A DNA stretch of 20,150 nt. Origin: a virus. Within the stretch, counting starts at the first letter, position 1. The number at the start of each line of letters is the position of its first letter. Shown piece after piece: positions 14,066-20,073 of this stretch. A program made the position numbers and the translations under genes. The notes below the pieces were generated by a model that was not told where the DNA came from, made no database searches, and worked only from the letters and a program-made list of their open reading frames with translations. The stretch spans positions 1 through 20,150 of the IMG/VR virus record IMGVR_UViG_3300035698_022841, one strand, 5' to 3'.

Positions 14066-15852
14066 TGTCAACTCAGAGTGTAGATCTGTACGGTGAGTAC
14101 AATAAGAATATATATGCGAGTCCATTTTTTGATTTGAGTGGATTCTATATGCCAACATCGTTCAAAAAGTTCTTTGAATGGTCAAGACACTTTTTCTTAA
14201 CCAACAACTTAATTGGTCCGGTTGTAAATCAACTATCTAGATATCCCATAACAGACCTAATCTACAACACAGAAAACGAAGATGTAAGAAAATGCTATAA
14301 GGCAATATATGAGGAAATTCTAAGTATACAAGCTACAATGGTAGAGATAGGCCTGGATTATCATACATACGGGAACGCATTCGCATCGCTCAACCTCCCC
14401 TTTAAACGATCTTTAATTTGTCCGAAGTGCAAAGTTAGGTTCGACATAAAGAGCGTGGAGTATAAATTTAGGCTAGATAGAGTATCCTTTGAGGGTGTAT
14501 GCAGTGCATGTAAAAAAATGGTTAAGTATATACCTAAAGATGACATAGTTAAGATGCCAAAGCAAATGAGGATAGTGAGATATTATCCCGGAAATATTTC
14601 TATAAAGTATAATTCACTAACAGGCGAAACTCAATACCAATTCAGGATTCCCCATAAAGATAAAAAACAAATAAGAAGTGGAGATAGGTTCTTCATAGAA
14701 AATACACCACTTCAATATCTACATGCTGTGTCTAAGAATGCTATGGTTATATTTAGGAATGATAGAATATTCCATTTCAAAAGGAGTAACATAGCTGGAG
14801 CAGACATGGAGTGGGGAATACCGATAACTCTACCGGCCCTAAAGAAAGCTTTCTACCTACAAATATTACAGAAGGCTCAAGAGGCTATAGCTATACAGCA
14901 CATAGTTCCCCTTACAATACTTTACCCAGAAGCCAATGCTGGACAGAGCCCATACGAGATGCTTAATTTAAGTAGATGGAAAGTTGAAATAGAGAGAAGC
15001 ATACGGGCCTGGAAGAAAGATCCAAATCATATAGGAATAATGCCATTCCCTGTAGGCATTAAGCCCTTATTTTCAGAGGGCAGGCGACTGTTGGTTACGC
15101 CTGAGGTCAAAGAGGCTTCGATGCAAGTTGTAGCTGCAATGGGTGTTCCTCAGGAATTTTTATTTGGTGGATTGTCGTGGAGCGCATCCAGCATTAATCT
15201 AAGAATGTTAGAGAACCAGTTTATTAACTACAGAACGTTAATGGACAAGTTTTTGACATTCACTAGGAATCAAATAACTAGATTTCTTGGTATACCTGAA
15301 ATAAGAATTGGATTAAAAGAATTCAAGATGATTGATGATGTACAGCAAAAGCAATTGATAGTGCAACTCAATCAAGCCAATAAGCTATCCGATGAAACGC
15401 TTCTCGATTACATCGGCAAAGACGCGAAAGAAGAAGCTGATGAGATGTTTGCTGAATGGGAGAAGAAATTCAAGAAACAAAGACTCCAGTTACTTGAGCA
15501 AGAAAAACTCAACGGAGAGATACTAGTGTTGCAGCAGGAAAACCAAATGAAGGCACAGCAAGCATCTGAAAAAATGATGCAGCAGCAACAAGGCGAACAG
15601 GGTAATCCACAAATAGATTTGATAGGTCATTATGCTAATGAATTATCACAGCAGAACCCACAAATGCAACAGCAGATAATGCAACAAATGCAACAACAAC
15701 AACCAGAAATGGCAGAACAGATATTAGCCAGGCAACAGGCCGGTATGGATCAAGCAACCAGTGCAGATACTAATGCACAAAAACCAGCAGCTAAAAAATC
15801 AAAACAATTGCCAGAACAACGATCACCTCGCGGCAACAATAGATCAGTGTAG
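14065..15852 (+). CDS. Portal protein with zinc-ribbon insertion and Gln-rich tail
   Basis: 595 aa. The portal dodecamer forms the DNA gate of the head, docks TerL and carries the tail. Recognisable portal features: the N-terminal FTNNLIGPVVNQLSRYPITDLIY-like segment, a wing region (HFKRSNIAGADMEWGIPITLPALKKAFY), the repeated helical part IERSIRAWKKDPNHIG, and the stem/crown region MGVPQEFLFGGLSW-SASSINLRMLENQFINYRTLM (about 355-395). Between about 117 and 155 sits a four-cysteine insertion (C119, C122, C146, C149) that looks like a zinc ribbon. From about 500 on, the protein is Gln/Met-rich and low complexity, then basic (AAKKSKQLPEQRSPRG). It lies far from TerL and on the other strand. Confidence 0.88.
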   Translation: MSTQSVDLYGEYNKNIYASPFFDLSGFYMPTSFKKFFEWSRHFFLTNNLIGPVVNQLSRYPITDLIYNTENEDVRKCYKAIYEEILSIQATMVEIGLDYHTYGNAFASLNLPFKRSLICPKCKVRFDIKSVEYKFRLDRVSFEGVCSACKKMVKYIPKDDIVKMPKQMRIVRYYPGNISIKYNSLTGETQYQFRIPHKDKKQIRSGDRFFIENTPLQYLHAVSKNAMVIFRNDRIFHFKRSNIAGADMEWGIPITLPALKKAFYLQILQKAQEAIAIQHIVPLTILYPEANAGQSPYEMLNLSRWKVEIERSIRAWKKDPNHIGIMPFPVGIKPLFSEGRRLLVTPEVKEASMQVVAAMGVPQEFLFGGLSWSASSINLRMLENQFINYRTLMDKFLTFTRNQITRFLGIPEIRIGLKEFKMIDDVQQKQLIVQLNQANKLSDETLLDYIGKDAKEEADEMFAEWEKKFKKQRLQLLEQEKLNGEILVLQQENQMKAQQASEKMMQQQQGEQGNPQIDLIGHYANELSQQNPQMQQQIMQQMQQQQPEMAEQILARQQAGMDQATSADTNAQKPAAKKSKQLPEQRSPRGNNRSV

Positions 15853-15862
15853 GGAGTAAACG

Positions 15863-16096
15863 ATGGGCAATAAGCCAATATTGAAAGATTATAAAAGCAG
15901 GATAAAGATTTTTTGCTTAAATGATATAGATGATGCAGAAGAATTTTCAAACATATGTGAGGATCCAGCATGTGAATGGGTTAAATTATCTGACAACTGG
16001 GATCAGGCTGGTTTTTATAGAGTAGTCATCAAAGTAATGACAGAAGAAAAACTACAAAAAGAAGATATAGTGATAGAGGAAGAACGTGTCGATTAA
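15863..16096 (+). CDS. Small acidic 77-aa protein after portal
   Basis: ATG with AGGGAG 6 bases upstream, 10 bases after the portal stop. MGNKPILKDYKSRIKIFCLND opens a compact alpha/beta protein, with FSNICEDPACEWVKLSD holding two cysteines and a very acidic end (DIVIEEERVD). The last 11 bases overlap the GTG start of the next gene. No known motif. Function unknown. Confidence 0.72.
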   Translation: MGNKPILKDYKSRIKIFCLNDIDDAEEFSNICEDPACEWVKLSDNWDQAGFYRVVIKVMTEEKLQKEDIVIEEERVD

Positions 16097-17012
16097 TCTT
16101 ACGGCTTCGGAACTGGTTCTTGTTGATGGTCTTATAGATGATACAACTGGAACAATTACTGATGAGATAGTTGATCTTGAAAATGCCATTATAGCAATCA
16201 CAGAAGATCAAGCAGAGTCTCTGACATATTCTAACATCTACTTTAAGTTTTATGATTATTGGACTTCATTGACTAGTGATAGTGAAACTGAAAAGAAATG
16301 GATGATGGGGGATTATGTTGGTGCACCAGTAACTAAGGCGCAAATAGACTTGACAGCTGACGGCGAGAATAATCAGTTGTACCCAATAACTACATCGTCA
16401 TGGGGTCACTTGTATCCAAAAAGAGTTAATGCATTGTATGGGACTAGTTCTACAGGATACGGTGATGTGGGCGGGATACCATATGTATACGGTCCATATG
16501 AATATGGTCAGATATTAACAGAAGAAGCTAATCAAATTGGGGCTTCACCAGTTCCAGAGGCTAGAGCGGCTGCACAAGGAGCCCAAAGAACGGCCCTTCA
16601 ATCATACGTAATTCCGTCGATAACTAGCCTAATATCAGGGCTCCGGGAAGAGTCGTCTAGATATGATTTTTTGGACGCAATAATAGTACAGTGTCAGACG
16701 GCCTTAACTAGGGCAAATACTGCTCTTTCTAATGTCATAACAGAGTTAGCCGGATACCCCGCGATATCATCAGGTAGAGCGTCCTACTTATCCTCAAGGA
16801 AGTCTCAGATACTATCTAGAAGATCTCAGATAGCATCCAGTATGTTAGTGGTTTATTCTAGGAGATATTATTTTATAGATTACCTAGTTAACCAACAGTA
16901 TGGCGTGTATGGAGATTATATTGGTGCTGAGGATAATATATACTACACCACAAATAATAAACTATCTCTTGAAAACCAAAAAGCAGAACTACTGTTATAT
17001 GTAGGTGGATAA
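16086..17012 (+). CDS. Unknown 308-aa phage structural-type protein (GTG start)
   Basis: The start is GTG at 16086, preceded by GAGGAAGA inside the previous gene. The N-terminal helical part (residues 1-75) is acidic. A Gly/Tyr-rich middle (LYGTSSTGYGDVGGIPYVYG) and long Ser/Ala/Leu helices with heptad character (about 165-255) follow. No Cys-based motif, tag or membrane segment. The composition (many Tyr, Ser, Thr; coiled helices) fits a tail, neck or fibre protein. No homologue recognised. Confidence 0.75.
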   Translation: MSINLTASELVLVDGLIDDTTGTITDEIVDLENAIIAITEDQAESLTYSNIYFKFYDYWTSLTSDSETEKKWMMGDYVGAPVTKAQIDLTADGENNQLYPITTSSWGHLYPKRVNALYGTSSTGYGDVGGIPYVYGPYEYGQILTEEANQIGASPVPEARAAAQGAQRTALQSYVIPSITSLISGLREESSRYDFLDAIIVQCQTALTRANTALSNVITELAGYPAISSGRASYLSSRKSQILSRRSQIASSMLVVYSRRYYFIDYLVNQQYGVYGDYIGAEDNIYYTTNNKLSLENQKAELLLYVGG

Positions 17013-17329
17013 TGAGACCAACAGCCAAGATAAATACTAAATGCCTTGGGTGGTATTATTACGATGATAGTTGGCACAGGGTTAAGGGCAGAGTCATAGG
17101 AGCATCTAAAAATGTTTTAGTTCGTGGTGGAGGGATTGCCTATATGAATAGCAAGGTAATAATATATACTTCCCGTGGCAATCGTACAGCTTATATACTA
17201 AAGGGTGCCAAGATGGCCTTATGCCGAAAAGGTAAAATAGCATTGACTGGCGCAAAGGTTGGCAGGCTACCTAAGTTTAAGCTTGGTAGGCTATCTAGCG
17301 GATACTGCAAAAAGGTATTAGCTAAATGA
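17012..17329 (+). CDS. Small basic beta-rich 105-aa protein, end of rightward operon
   Basis: Starts with ATG overlapping the previous stop (ATGA-type contact). Strongly basic, with many Lys/Arg/Gly, and regular short strands: RVKGRVIGASKNVLV, NSKVIIYTSRGNRTAYIL, KGKIALTGAKVGRLPK. A WYYYDDSWH patch sits near the N-terminus. It could be a small decoration or nucleic-acid-binding protein, by composition only. It is the last gene before a GC hairpin that separates it from the opposing early units. Confidence 0.72.
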   Translation: MRPTAKINTKCLGWYYYDDSWHRVKGRVIGASKNVLVRGGGIAYMNSKVIIYTSRGNRTAYILKGAKMALCRKGKIALTGAKVGRLPKFKLGRLSSGYCKKVLAK

Positions 17330-17330
17330 G

Positions 17331-17344
17331 GGGCGCAGGCCCCA
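17331..17344. terminator. GC hairpin between converging units, probable weak bidirectional terminator
   Basis: GGGGC-GCAG-GCCCC, a 5-bp GC stem, begins one base after the stop of the last rightward gene and lies 20 bases past the end of the leftward 32-aa gene. T-tracts are poor on both sides (leftward TCATTTAGC). The TTTAGC tail matches the other leftward terminators. Confidence 0.5.
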
Positions 17345-17364
17345 CTTGATAATTTAACCCATCC

Positions 17365-17463
17365 CTACTTGCAATAAATACTCGAAGTCCCATCTCCGAA
17401 CATCCTTACCAACTCATCAAGATCCATTTCTCTTTCTTCTGGGCACGGATAATAGAAATTCAT
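17365..17463 (-). CDS. Micro-protein, 32 aa, coupled to the 67-aa gene
   Basis: ATG at 17463, one base after the stop of the upstream gene. GAGGAGGG, which is also the last codons of that gene, serves as ribosome site. The sequence begins MNFYYPCPEEREMDLDELV and ends with a Cys-Lys. It is acidic, has two cysteines and no membrane segment. The strong ribosome site and the coupled arrangement support it as real despite its size. Function unknown. Confidence 0.6.
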   Translation of the reverse strand: MNFYYPCPEEREMDLDELVRMFGDGTSSIYCK

Positions 17464-17464
17464 A

Positions 17465-17668
17465 CTACCCTCCTCTATAATGTTGGCATACCGCGCAATT
17501 GCAGTATTCGCCGTGTTGGTATCTTCTGTTTAAGTATTTAGGTTTGATGGCTTCCAGCATCCCCTTGAAGGCATCTGGATCTGGTTTTATTGATGCTGGA
17601 GTAACTCTCCTTATGGATGCTGCTATTAGCATTATAACCATAAGGGCATAGATTAAGTACGTGTACAT
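17465..17668 (-). CDS. Small single-pass membrane protein with Cys/His C-terminus, 67 aa
   Basis: ATG with GGGAGG about 6 bases upstream and a TGGTATAAGA promoter 20 bases ahead. Residues 3-18 (TYLIYALMVIMLIAAS) form one membrane helix followed by RR, so the C-terminal part probably stays in the cytoplasm. The C-terminus holds a compact Cys/His set (HGEYCNCAVCQHYRGG), possibly metal-binding. First gene of a two-gene unit. No family recognised. It could be an early membrane-acting phage protein, by inference. Confidence 0.68.
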   Translation of the reverse strand: MYTYLIYALMVIMLIAASIRRVTPASIKPDPDAFKGMLEAIKPKYLNRRYQHGEYCNCAVCQHYRGG

Positions 17669-17687
17669 ATATCCTCCCTAGTTATTC

Positions 17688-17697
17688 TCTTATACCA
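17688..17697 (-). promoter_or_regulatory. Extended -10 promoter TGGTATAAGA (67-aa/32-aa unit)
   Basis: Exact TGGTATAAGA read leftward; the predicted start near 17682 gives a leader of about 14 bases ending in GGGAGGATAT. No -35 box. Unlike the cassettes before cca and before the 45-aa gene, no terminator sits directly behind it. Confidence 0.75.
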
Positions 17698-17726
17698 AAT
17701 TTTTGTAACGAATACCACCATCTTTT

Positions 17727-17735
17727 TGTTACAAT
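17727..17735 (+). promoter_or_regulatory. Possible extended -10 (TGTTACAAT) for the plus-strand small ORF
   Basis: TG-T-TACAAT on the plus strand. If used, transcription would start about 7 bases on, at 17742, which is the A of the ORF's ATG, so the mRNA would be leaderless. No -35 is seen. Two similar TTTTTGTWAC words flank the region (about 17700 and 17723), possible operator halves. Confidence 0.3.
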
Positions 17736-17741
17736 GTAAAT

Positions 17742-17924
17742 ATGGTAAAATATTCCGTGTTAATGCACGAAGAAAAAATAGGTACTAAAAAAATAATATC
17801 GAAGTTAAAGTTAAAGGAATGCTGTAGGGAACTTGAGAAAACAGCATCCCTTAGTAGTGAACACACTTGTTCATGCGGCAACCAGTGCTTCATCGTTTCA
17901 GATGAAGACACCGTTACCGATTAG
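17742..17924 (+). CDS. Possible 60-aa cysteine-rich protein on the opposite strand
   Basis: An ORF in a gap otherwise empty of minus-strand genes. It begins MVKYSVLMHEEKIGTKK, has no ribosome site, and contains C27, C28 and then C43-x-C45-x3-C49 (HTCSCGNQCF), which may bind metal. The codons resemble neighbouring genes. Its last four bases overlap the stop of the convergent 45-aa gene. A perfect 7-bp inverted repeat (17888-17907) lies near its end. It could also be a chance ORF; the lack of a Shine-Dalgarno site is the main doubt. Confidence 0.4.
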   Translation: MVKYSVLMHEEKIGTKKIISKLKLKECCRELEKTASLSSEHTCSCGNQCFIVSDEDTVTD

Positions 17925-18058
17925 GGCTTCACTACTTTCTTGATTACTTCTTTGGCAATCTTTGTTGCCTTTGGAAGTATCTCCTTGGTGATTATTTCAA
18001 CCAATCCAGGTCTAGAAGATCCCGCTTTAAAAATCTTGGCGGCTTCTTTTGCACACAT
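17921..18058 (-). CDS. Small basic helical protein, 45 aa
   Basis: ATG at 18058 with TGGGAGG spaced 5 bases upstream, and a TGGTATAAGA promoter 23 bases ahead. The sequence runs MCAKEAAKIFKAGSSRPG, then an amphipathic lysine-rich helix (LVEIITKEILPKATKIAKEV, then IKKVVKP). No tag. The strong expression signals argue that it is real. An early host-interaction peptide is plausible but unproven. No clear terminator follows, only a T-poor hairpin at 17888-17907. Confidence 0.62.
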   Translation of the reverse strand: MCAKEAAKIFKAGSSRPGLVEIITKEILPKATKIAKEVIKKVVKP

Positions 18059-18080
18059 ACATACCTCCCATCTATTACCT

Positions 18081-18090
18081 TCTTATACCA
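18081..18090 (-). promoter_or_regulatory. Extended -10 promoter TGGTATAAGA (45-aa gene)
   Basis: Exact TGGTATAAGA read leftward, 24 bases downstream of the end of the cca terminator T-tract. The spacer begins TTTTAGCTATAAA and includes ATCC, as in the cassettes upstream of cca and of the GC-rich RNA. Confidence 0.75.
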
Positions 18091-18114
18091 TATTTACAGG
18101 ATAAATTTATAGCT

Positions 18115-18144
18115 AAAAGAAGCACCCTGGTTTCAGAGTACTTC
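18115..18144 (-). terminator. Intrinsic terminator of cca
   Basis: Leftward reading gives a 10-bp stem, GAAGTACTCT pairing with AGGGTGCTTC (two G-U pairs), a 6-base loop and TTTTAGC. About 80 bases after the cca stop. The stretch 18145-18225 is 3' untranslated and also holds a perfect 6-bp hairpin (18182-18197, GTGTTG/CAACAC). Confidence 0.8.
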
Positions 18145-18225
18145 TGCATATCCAAACACTTTATCCGTATCGCTGCATCGCGTGTTGGTATCAACACCCT
18201 AGTCTTACGCATAACGGCATTGTGT

Positions 18226-19482
18226 TTAGATATGGCTAACGTATCTTTTCTTGACTTCCTTTATAGCCAAGACCCTACGTTGGATAATATCGGATTTAAT
18301 ATCAGAGACGTCAGGGTTGGCCTTCACGGATCTGTAGGCTAATGCAGCCTCCATTATGTAGCAAGTCTTTTTGTTTACATAATCGAGATCAGATCCAGGC
18401 ATACGACCCATTTCATCGGACTCACCAATGATGCACCATGCCACCACATCGTCGGAGTAGCTGGATACCTTTAGTGCGTCGAATATCTTCCTGATCTTGC
18501 CCGGAGTAAGATCAAAAACCTTATGGAAGTGCATGTGCCACTTGGCCATAAGTTTGGACAGGCTTCTCCATCTTTTTTCTGCCTTCATCTTGTTGCACAT
18601 TTGAGTTATGTGCTCATCGCCATACGCTTCATGCTTATGGTGGGCAGGGAGGGACTTGGCGGGGGAATTTATCTTACCAACATCATGAAGCAGGGCCGCG
18701 AATAATGTTGGGACATCATCCGTTCGCTTTCTTACTTCCTCCAATACCATCATGGTGTGGTTATAGACATCGCCCTCTCCATGGTGGCCTTTTGGTTGGG
18801 GAATTCCTATCATTTTATAGATAGGCGAAAACCAGTATTCCAATGCCCCAAAATCACGGAGAGCATTAAAGTAGAGACTAGGATATTTACACGATAGGGC
18901 CTTCTTGGTTTCTTCCCTGACCCTATCAGCAGAGACCTTCTTATGTAGACCTGATGATACCATCTTTCTACATAGAGCTACGGTATCGGGTATTATCTTG
19001 AAGGAAAGTTGAGCTGCAAATCTAGCCGCCCTGAATATGCGAAGGGGATCTTCCATGAATGCATTGTCATCCAGATGCCGAATTTCTTTGGCTTGTATGT
19101 CGCTGTAGCCGTCAAACGGATCGAATAGCCCCTCATTGGAATACATGGCTATTGCGTTAATTGTAAAATCACGTCGAAAGAGATCTTCCTCGATAGTTAT
19201 GTTGGTGGTATCGAAGCTGAAATCTTCTGTCGTCACCCCGGTAGAGGTTTCCTTTCTCGGTAAGGCATAGTCTTCTCGCATGGGATCCAGAGAATGAAAG
19301 AAGACTGGGGTAGATATACTTTTACCAACTCTCTCGAATCCGAGGCCGAGCATGCAGGCTTCGGTTTTGTTGGTGACGAGCCAGTCATTGTCTTTCGGCT
19401 TTACATCCATAATGAAGTCTCTGACTGCTCCACCAACAAGTAACTTATCGAGGGAGTTTTTTATTTCATTCCAAGTGGACAT
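18226..19482 (-). CDS. cca: CCA tRNA nucleotidyltransferase with HD domain
   Basis: 418 aa, about the length of the E. coli enzyme. It adds or repairs the 3' CCA of tRNAs using CTP and ATP. Nucleotidyltransferase motifs: LLVGGAVRD (14-22), the metal-binding DND (31-33), LFRRDFTINAIAM (about 101-113), then DPLRIFRAARFAA (about 144-156), the class II poly(A) polymerase/CCA signature. The C-terminal half holds an HD phosphohydrolase domain (HTMMVLEEV, then FAALLHDVGK), as in proteobacterial Cca, which adds phosphatase and phosphodiesterase activity. The ATG has AGAGAGG upstream and its own TGGTATAAGA promoter 34 bases ahead, with an intrinsic terminator behind, so it is an independent unit. Phages carry such enzymes to keep host or phage tRNAs functional. 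No tRNA gene is seen here. Confidence 0.95.
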   Translation of the reverse strand: MSTWNEIKNSLDKLLVGGAVRDFIMDVKPKDNDWLVTNKTEACMLGLGFERVGKSISTPVFFHSLDPMREDYALPRKETSTGVTTEDFSFDTTNITIEEDLFRRDFTINAIAMYSNEGLFDPFDGYSDIQAKEIRHLDDNAFMEDPLRIFRAARFAAQLSFKIIPDTVALCRKMVSSGLHKKVSADRVREETKKALSCKYPSLYFNALRDFGALEYWFSPIYKMIGIPQPKGHHGEGDVYNHTMMVLEEVRKRTDDVPTLFAALLHDVGKINSPAKSLPAHHKHEAYGDEHITQMCNKMKAEKRWRSLSKLMAKWHMHFHKVFDLTPGKIRKIFDALKVSSYSDDVVAWCIIGESDEMGRMPGSDLDYVNKKTCYIMEAALAYRSVKANPDVSDIKSDIIQRRVLAIKEVKKRYVSHI

Positions 19483-19515
19483 TGACGCCTCTCTATTAAA
19501 TGATTGATACTATGT

Positions 19516-19525
19516 TCTTATACCA
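19516..19525 (-). promoter_or_regulatory. Extended -10 promoter TGGTATAAGA (cca)
   Basis: Exact TGGTATAAGA read leftward, about 25 bases downstream of the T-tract of the preceding terminator (spacer starts TTTTAACATATAAA). Predicted start near 19510; leader about 27 bases ending in AGAGAGGCGTCA. Confidence 0.78.
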
Positions 19526-19550
19526 TTATTGGGATGTTTATTTTATATGT

Positions 19551-19571
19551 TAAAAGAGGGGAAAGCCCCTC
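19551..19571 (-). terminator. Intrinsic terminator of the GC-rich RNA unit
   Basis: Leftward reading: GAGGGG-CTTT-CCCCTC (6-bp stem, 4-base loop), then TTTTAACATA. It closes the hairpin-rich transcript and directly precedes the cca promoter cassette. Confidence 0.85.
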
Positions 19572-19691
19572 GACCCTTTCGGTTAGGCAGCCGCCAAGGC
19601 TGCTTTTTTCTTGTTCTTTCCTTTTTCCTTGCGGGCTGCTTTCGCAGCCCGCCTGGACTCGCGTCCCTTGGCTACTTTAGCCAAGAAGACC

Positions 19692-19736
19692 GGGGAGGGA
19701 GAGGGAATGGGAATGGGAATGGGAGAGGGAATGGGG
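19692..19736 (+). repeat. Purine G-tract repeat, potential G-quadruplex on the plus strand
   Basis: Nine runs of three or more G on the plus strand, separated by 1-3 bases (GGGAAT repeated, with GGGAGA variants). The minus-strand transcript would instead contain an unstructured C/T-rich linker of (CCCATT) units between two hairpin domains. The flanks hold GGTC/GACC words (SalI-like GTCGAC at 19736-19741). Confidence 0.75.
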
Positions 19737-19794
19737 TCGACCTCTTCGGAGTTTCGGGGGGTGGGGGGAGGCCTTTCGGCCTCCCCTGCACCCC

Positions 19795-19998
19795 CTACTC
19801 GGGGTCCTCAATGGTCGGGCTTGATGGTGGAGAATTCCACCATCCGCTGATCCTGGCGCTAGTGAGGATGGCGCACACGATGGCGCCATCTATGAGGCGG
19901 GCGCCAGCGGTTACGCTGGCTCCCACGACAAAGGTCCCGGCGGCCAAATAGGCCGCCTTCGCGAGCCGCGATGACGCGCTGAATTCTTCGAGGGTCAT
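19795..19998 (-). CDS. Doubtful 67-aa hydrophobic ORF inside the structured RNA
   Basis: ATG preceded by GGGAGGG, coding for a short apolar protein (two possible membrane helices, LAKAAYLAAGTFVVGAS and GAIVCAILTSA) with a Pro/Ser-rich end. The apparent ribosome site and start codon are themselves the arms of a perfect 7-bp hairpin, and the whole ORF is filled by six perfect stems. The leader of about 70 bases is much longer than the 14-28 bases of the other four units. A chance ORF in a structured RNA is more likely. A small holin-like membrane protein, or a dual-function RNA, remains possible. Confidence 0.22.
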   Translation of the reverse strand: MTLEEFSASSRLAKAAYLAAGTFVVGASVTAGARLIDGAIVCAILTSARISGWWNSPPSSPTIEDPE

Positions 19999-20073
19999 AA
20001 GACCCTCCCTTCTTATGATTTTACCCCAACTCCAGATAAGGAATCAGGGGCATAAGGATACATCCCTATATAA

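Larger units (their letters stand above)
19550..20068 (-). ncRNA. Candidate large structured noncoding RNA (about 515 nt), GC-rich hairpin train
   Basis: GC is near 68% in places (19921-19980), in an AT-rich genome. The segment runs from a TGGTATAAGA promoter (20074) to a strong terminator and consists almost wholly of adjacent perfect inverted repeats. Stems: 19990-96/20001-07 (7 bp), 19959-63/67-71, 19939-45/51-57 (7), 19903-09/14-20 (7), 19867-74/83-90 (8), 19823-31/36-44 (9), 19757-63/89-95 plus 19765-73/78-86 (7+9, GAAA loop), 19667-73/79-85 (7), 19655-58/63-66 (GCGA loop), 19631-39/44-52 (9, GAAA loop), 19587-92/98-103 (6). Distal 20012-17/20051-56 and 19570-76/19734-40 can close larger domains. 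GNRA loops appear on the minus strand only, the strand of promoter and terminator. Size and setting recall the phage-associated ROOL and GOLLD RNAs, but I recognise no consensus. A tmRNA or RNase P RNA is not supported. Confidence 0.68.

Noticed and set aside
15500-15840. Gln-codon-rich 3' end of the portal gene as a separate DNA repeat or CRISPR-like array
   Set aside because: The CAA/CAG richness follows from coding a Gln/Met-rich tail. There are no regular spacers or conserved repeats.
17729-17911. Leftward 60-aa ORF opposite the cysteine-rich plus-strand ORF
   Set aside because: No ribosome site or promoter, Phe/Ser-rich composition typical of an antisense shadow, and it lies upstream of the TGGTATAAGA of the next unit.
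19583-19794. A leftward Pro-rich then Lys/Ala-rich frame (ending KKKAALAAA) that could be read by a -1 frameshift from the 67-aa ORF at CCCC
   Set aside because: There is no start codon in frame, and no convincing slippery heptamer. The Lys/Ala codons coincide with A-rich linkers and hairpin arms, so RNA structure explains it better.
19529-19951. A 140-aa rightward ORF with a lipobox-like FFLAGC
   Set aside because: It is an open frame through the GC-rich hairpin island on the strand opposite the promoter and terminator, has no ribosome site and has low-complexity Gly/Asn repeats from the G-tracts. The lipobox is most likely chance.
19550-20068. tmRNA, RNase P RNA or SRP RNA as the identity of the hairpin-rich RNA
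   Set aside because: No tRNA-like acceptor/T-arm ends or tag frame, no recognisable RNase P conserved core and no SRP Alu/helix 8 motif were found by eye.
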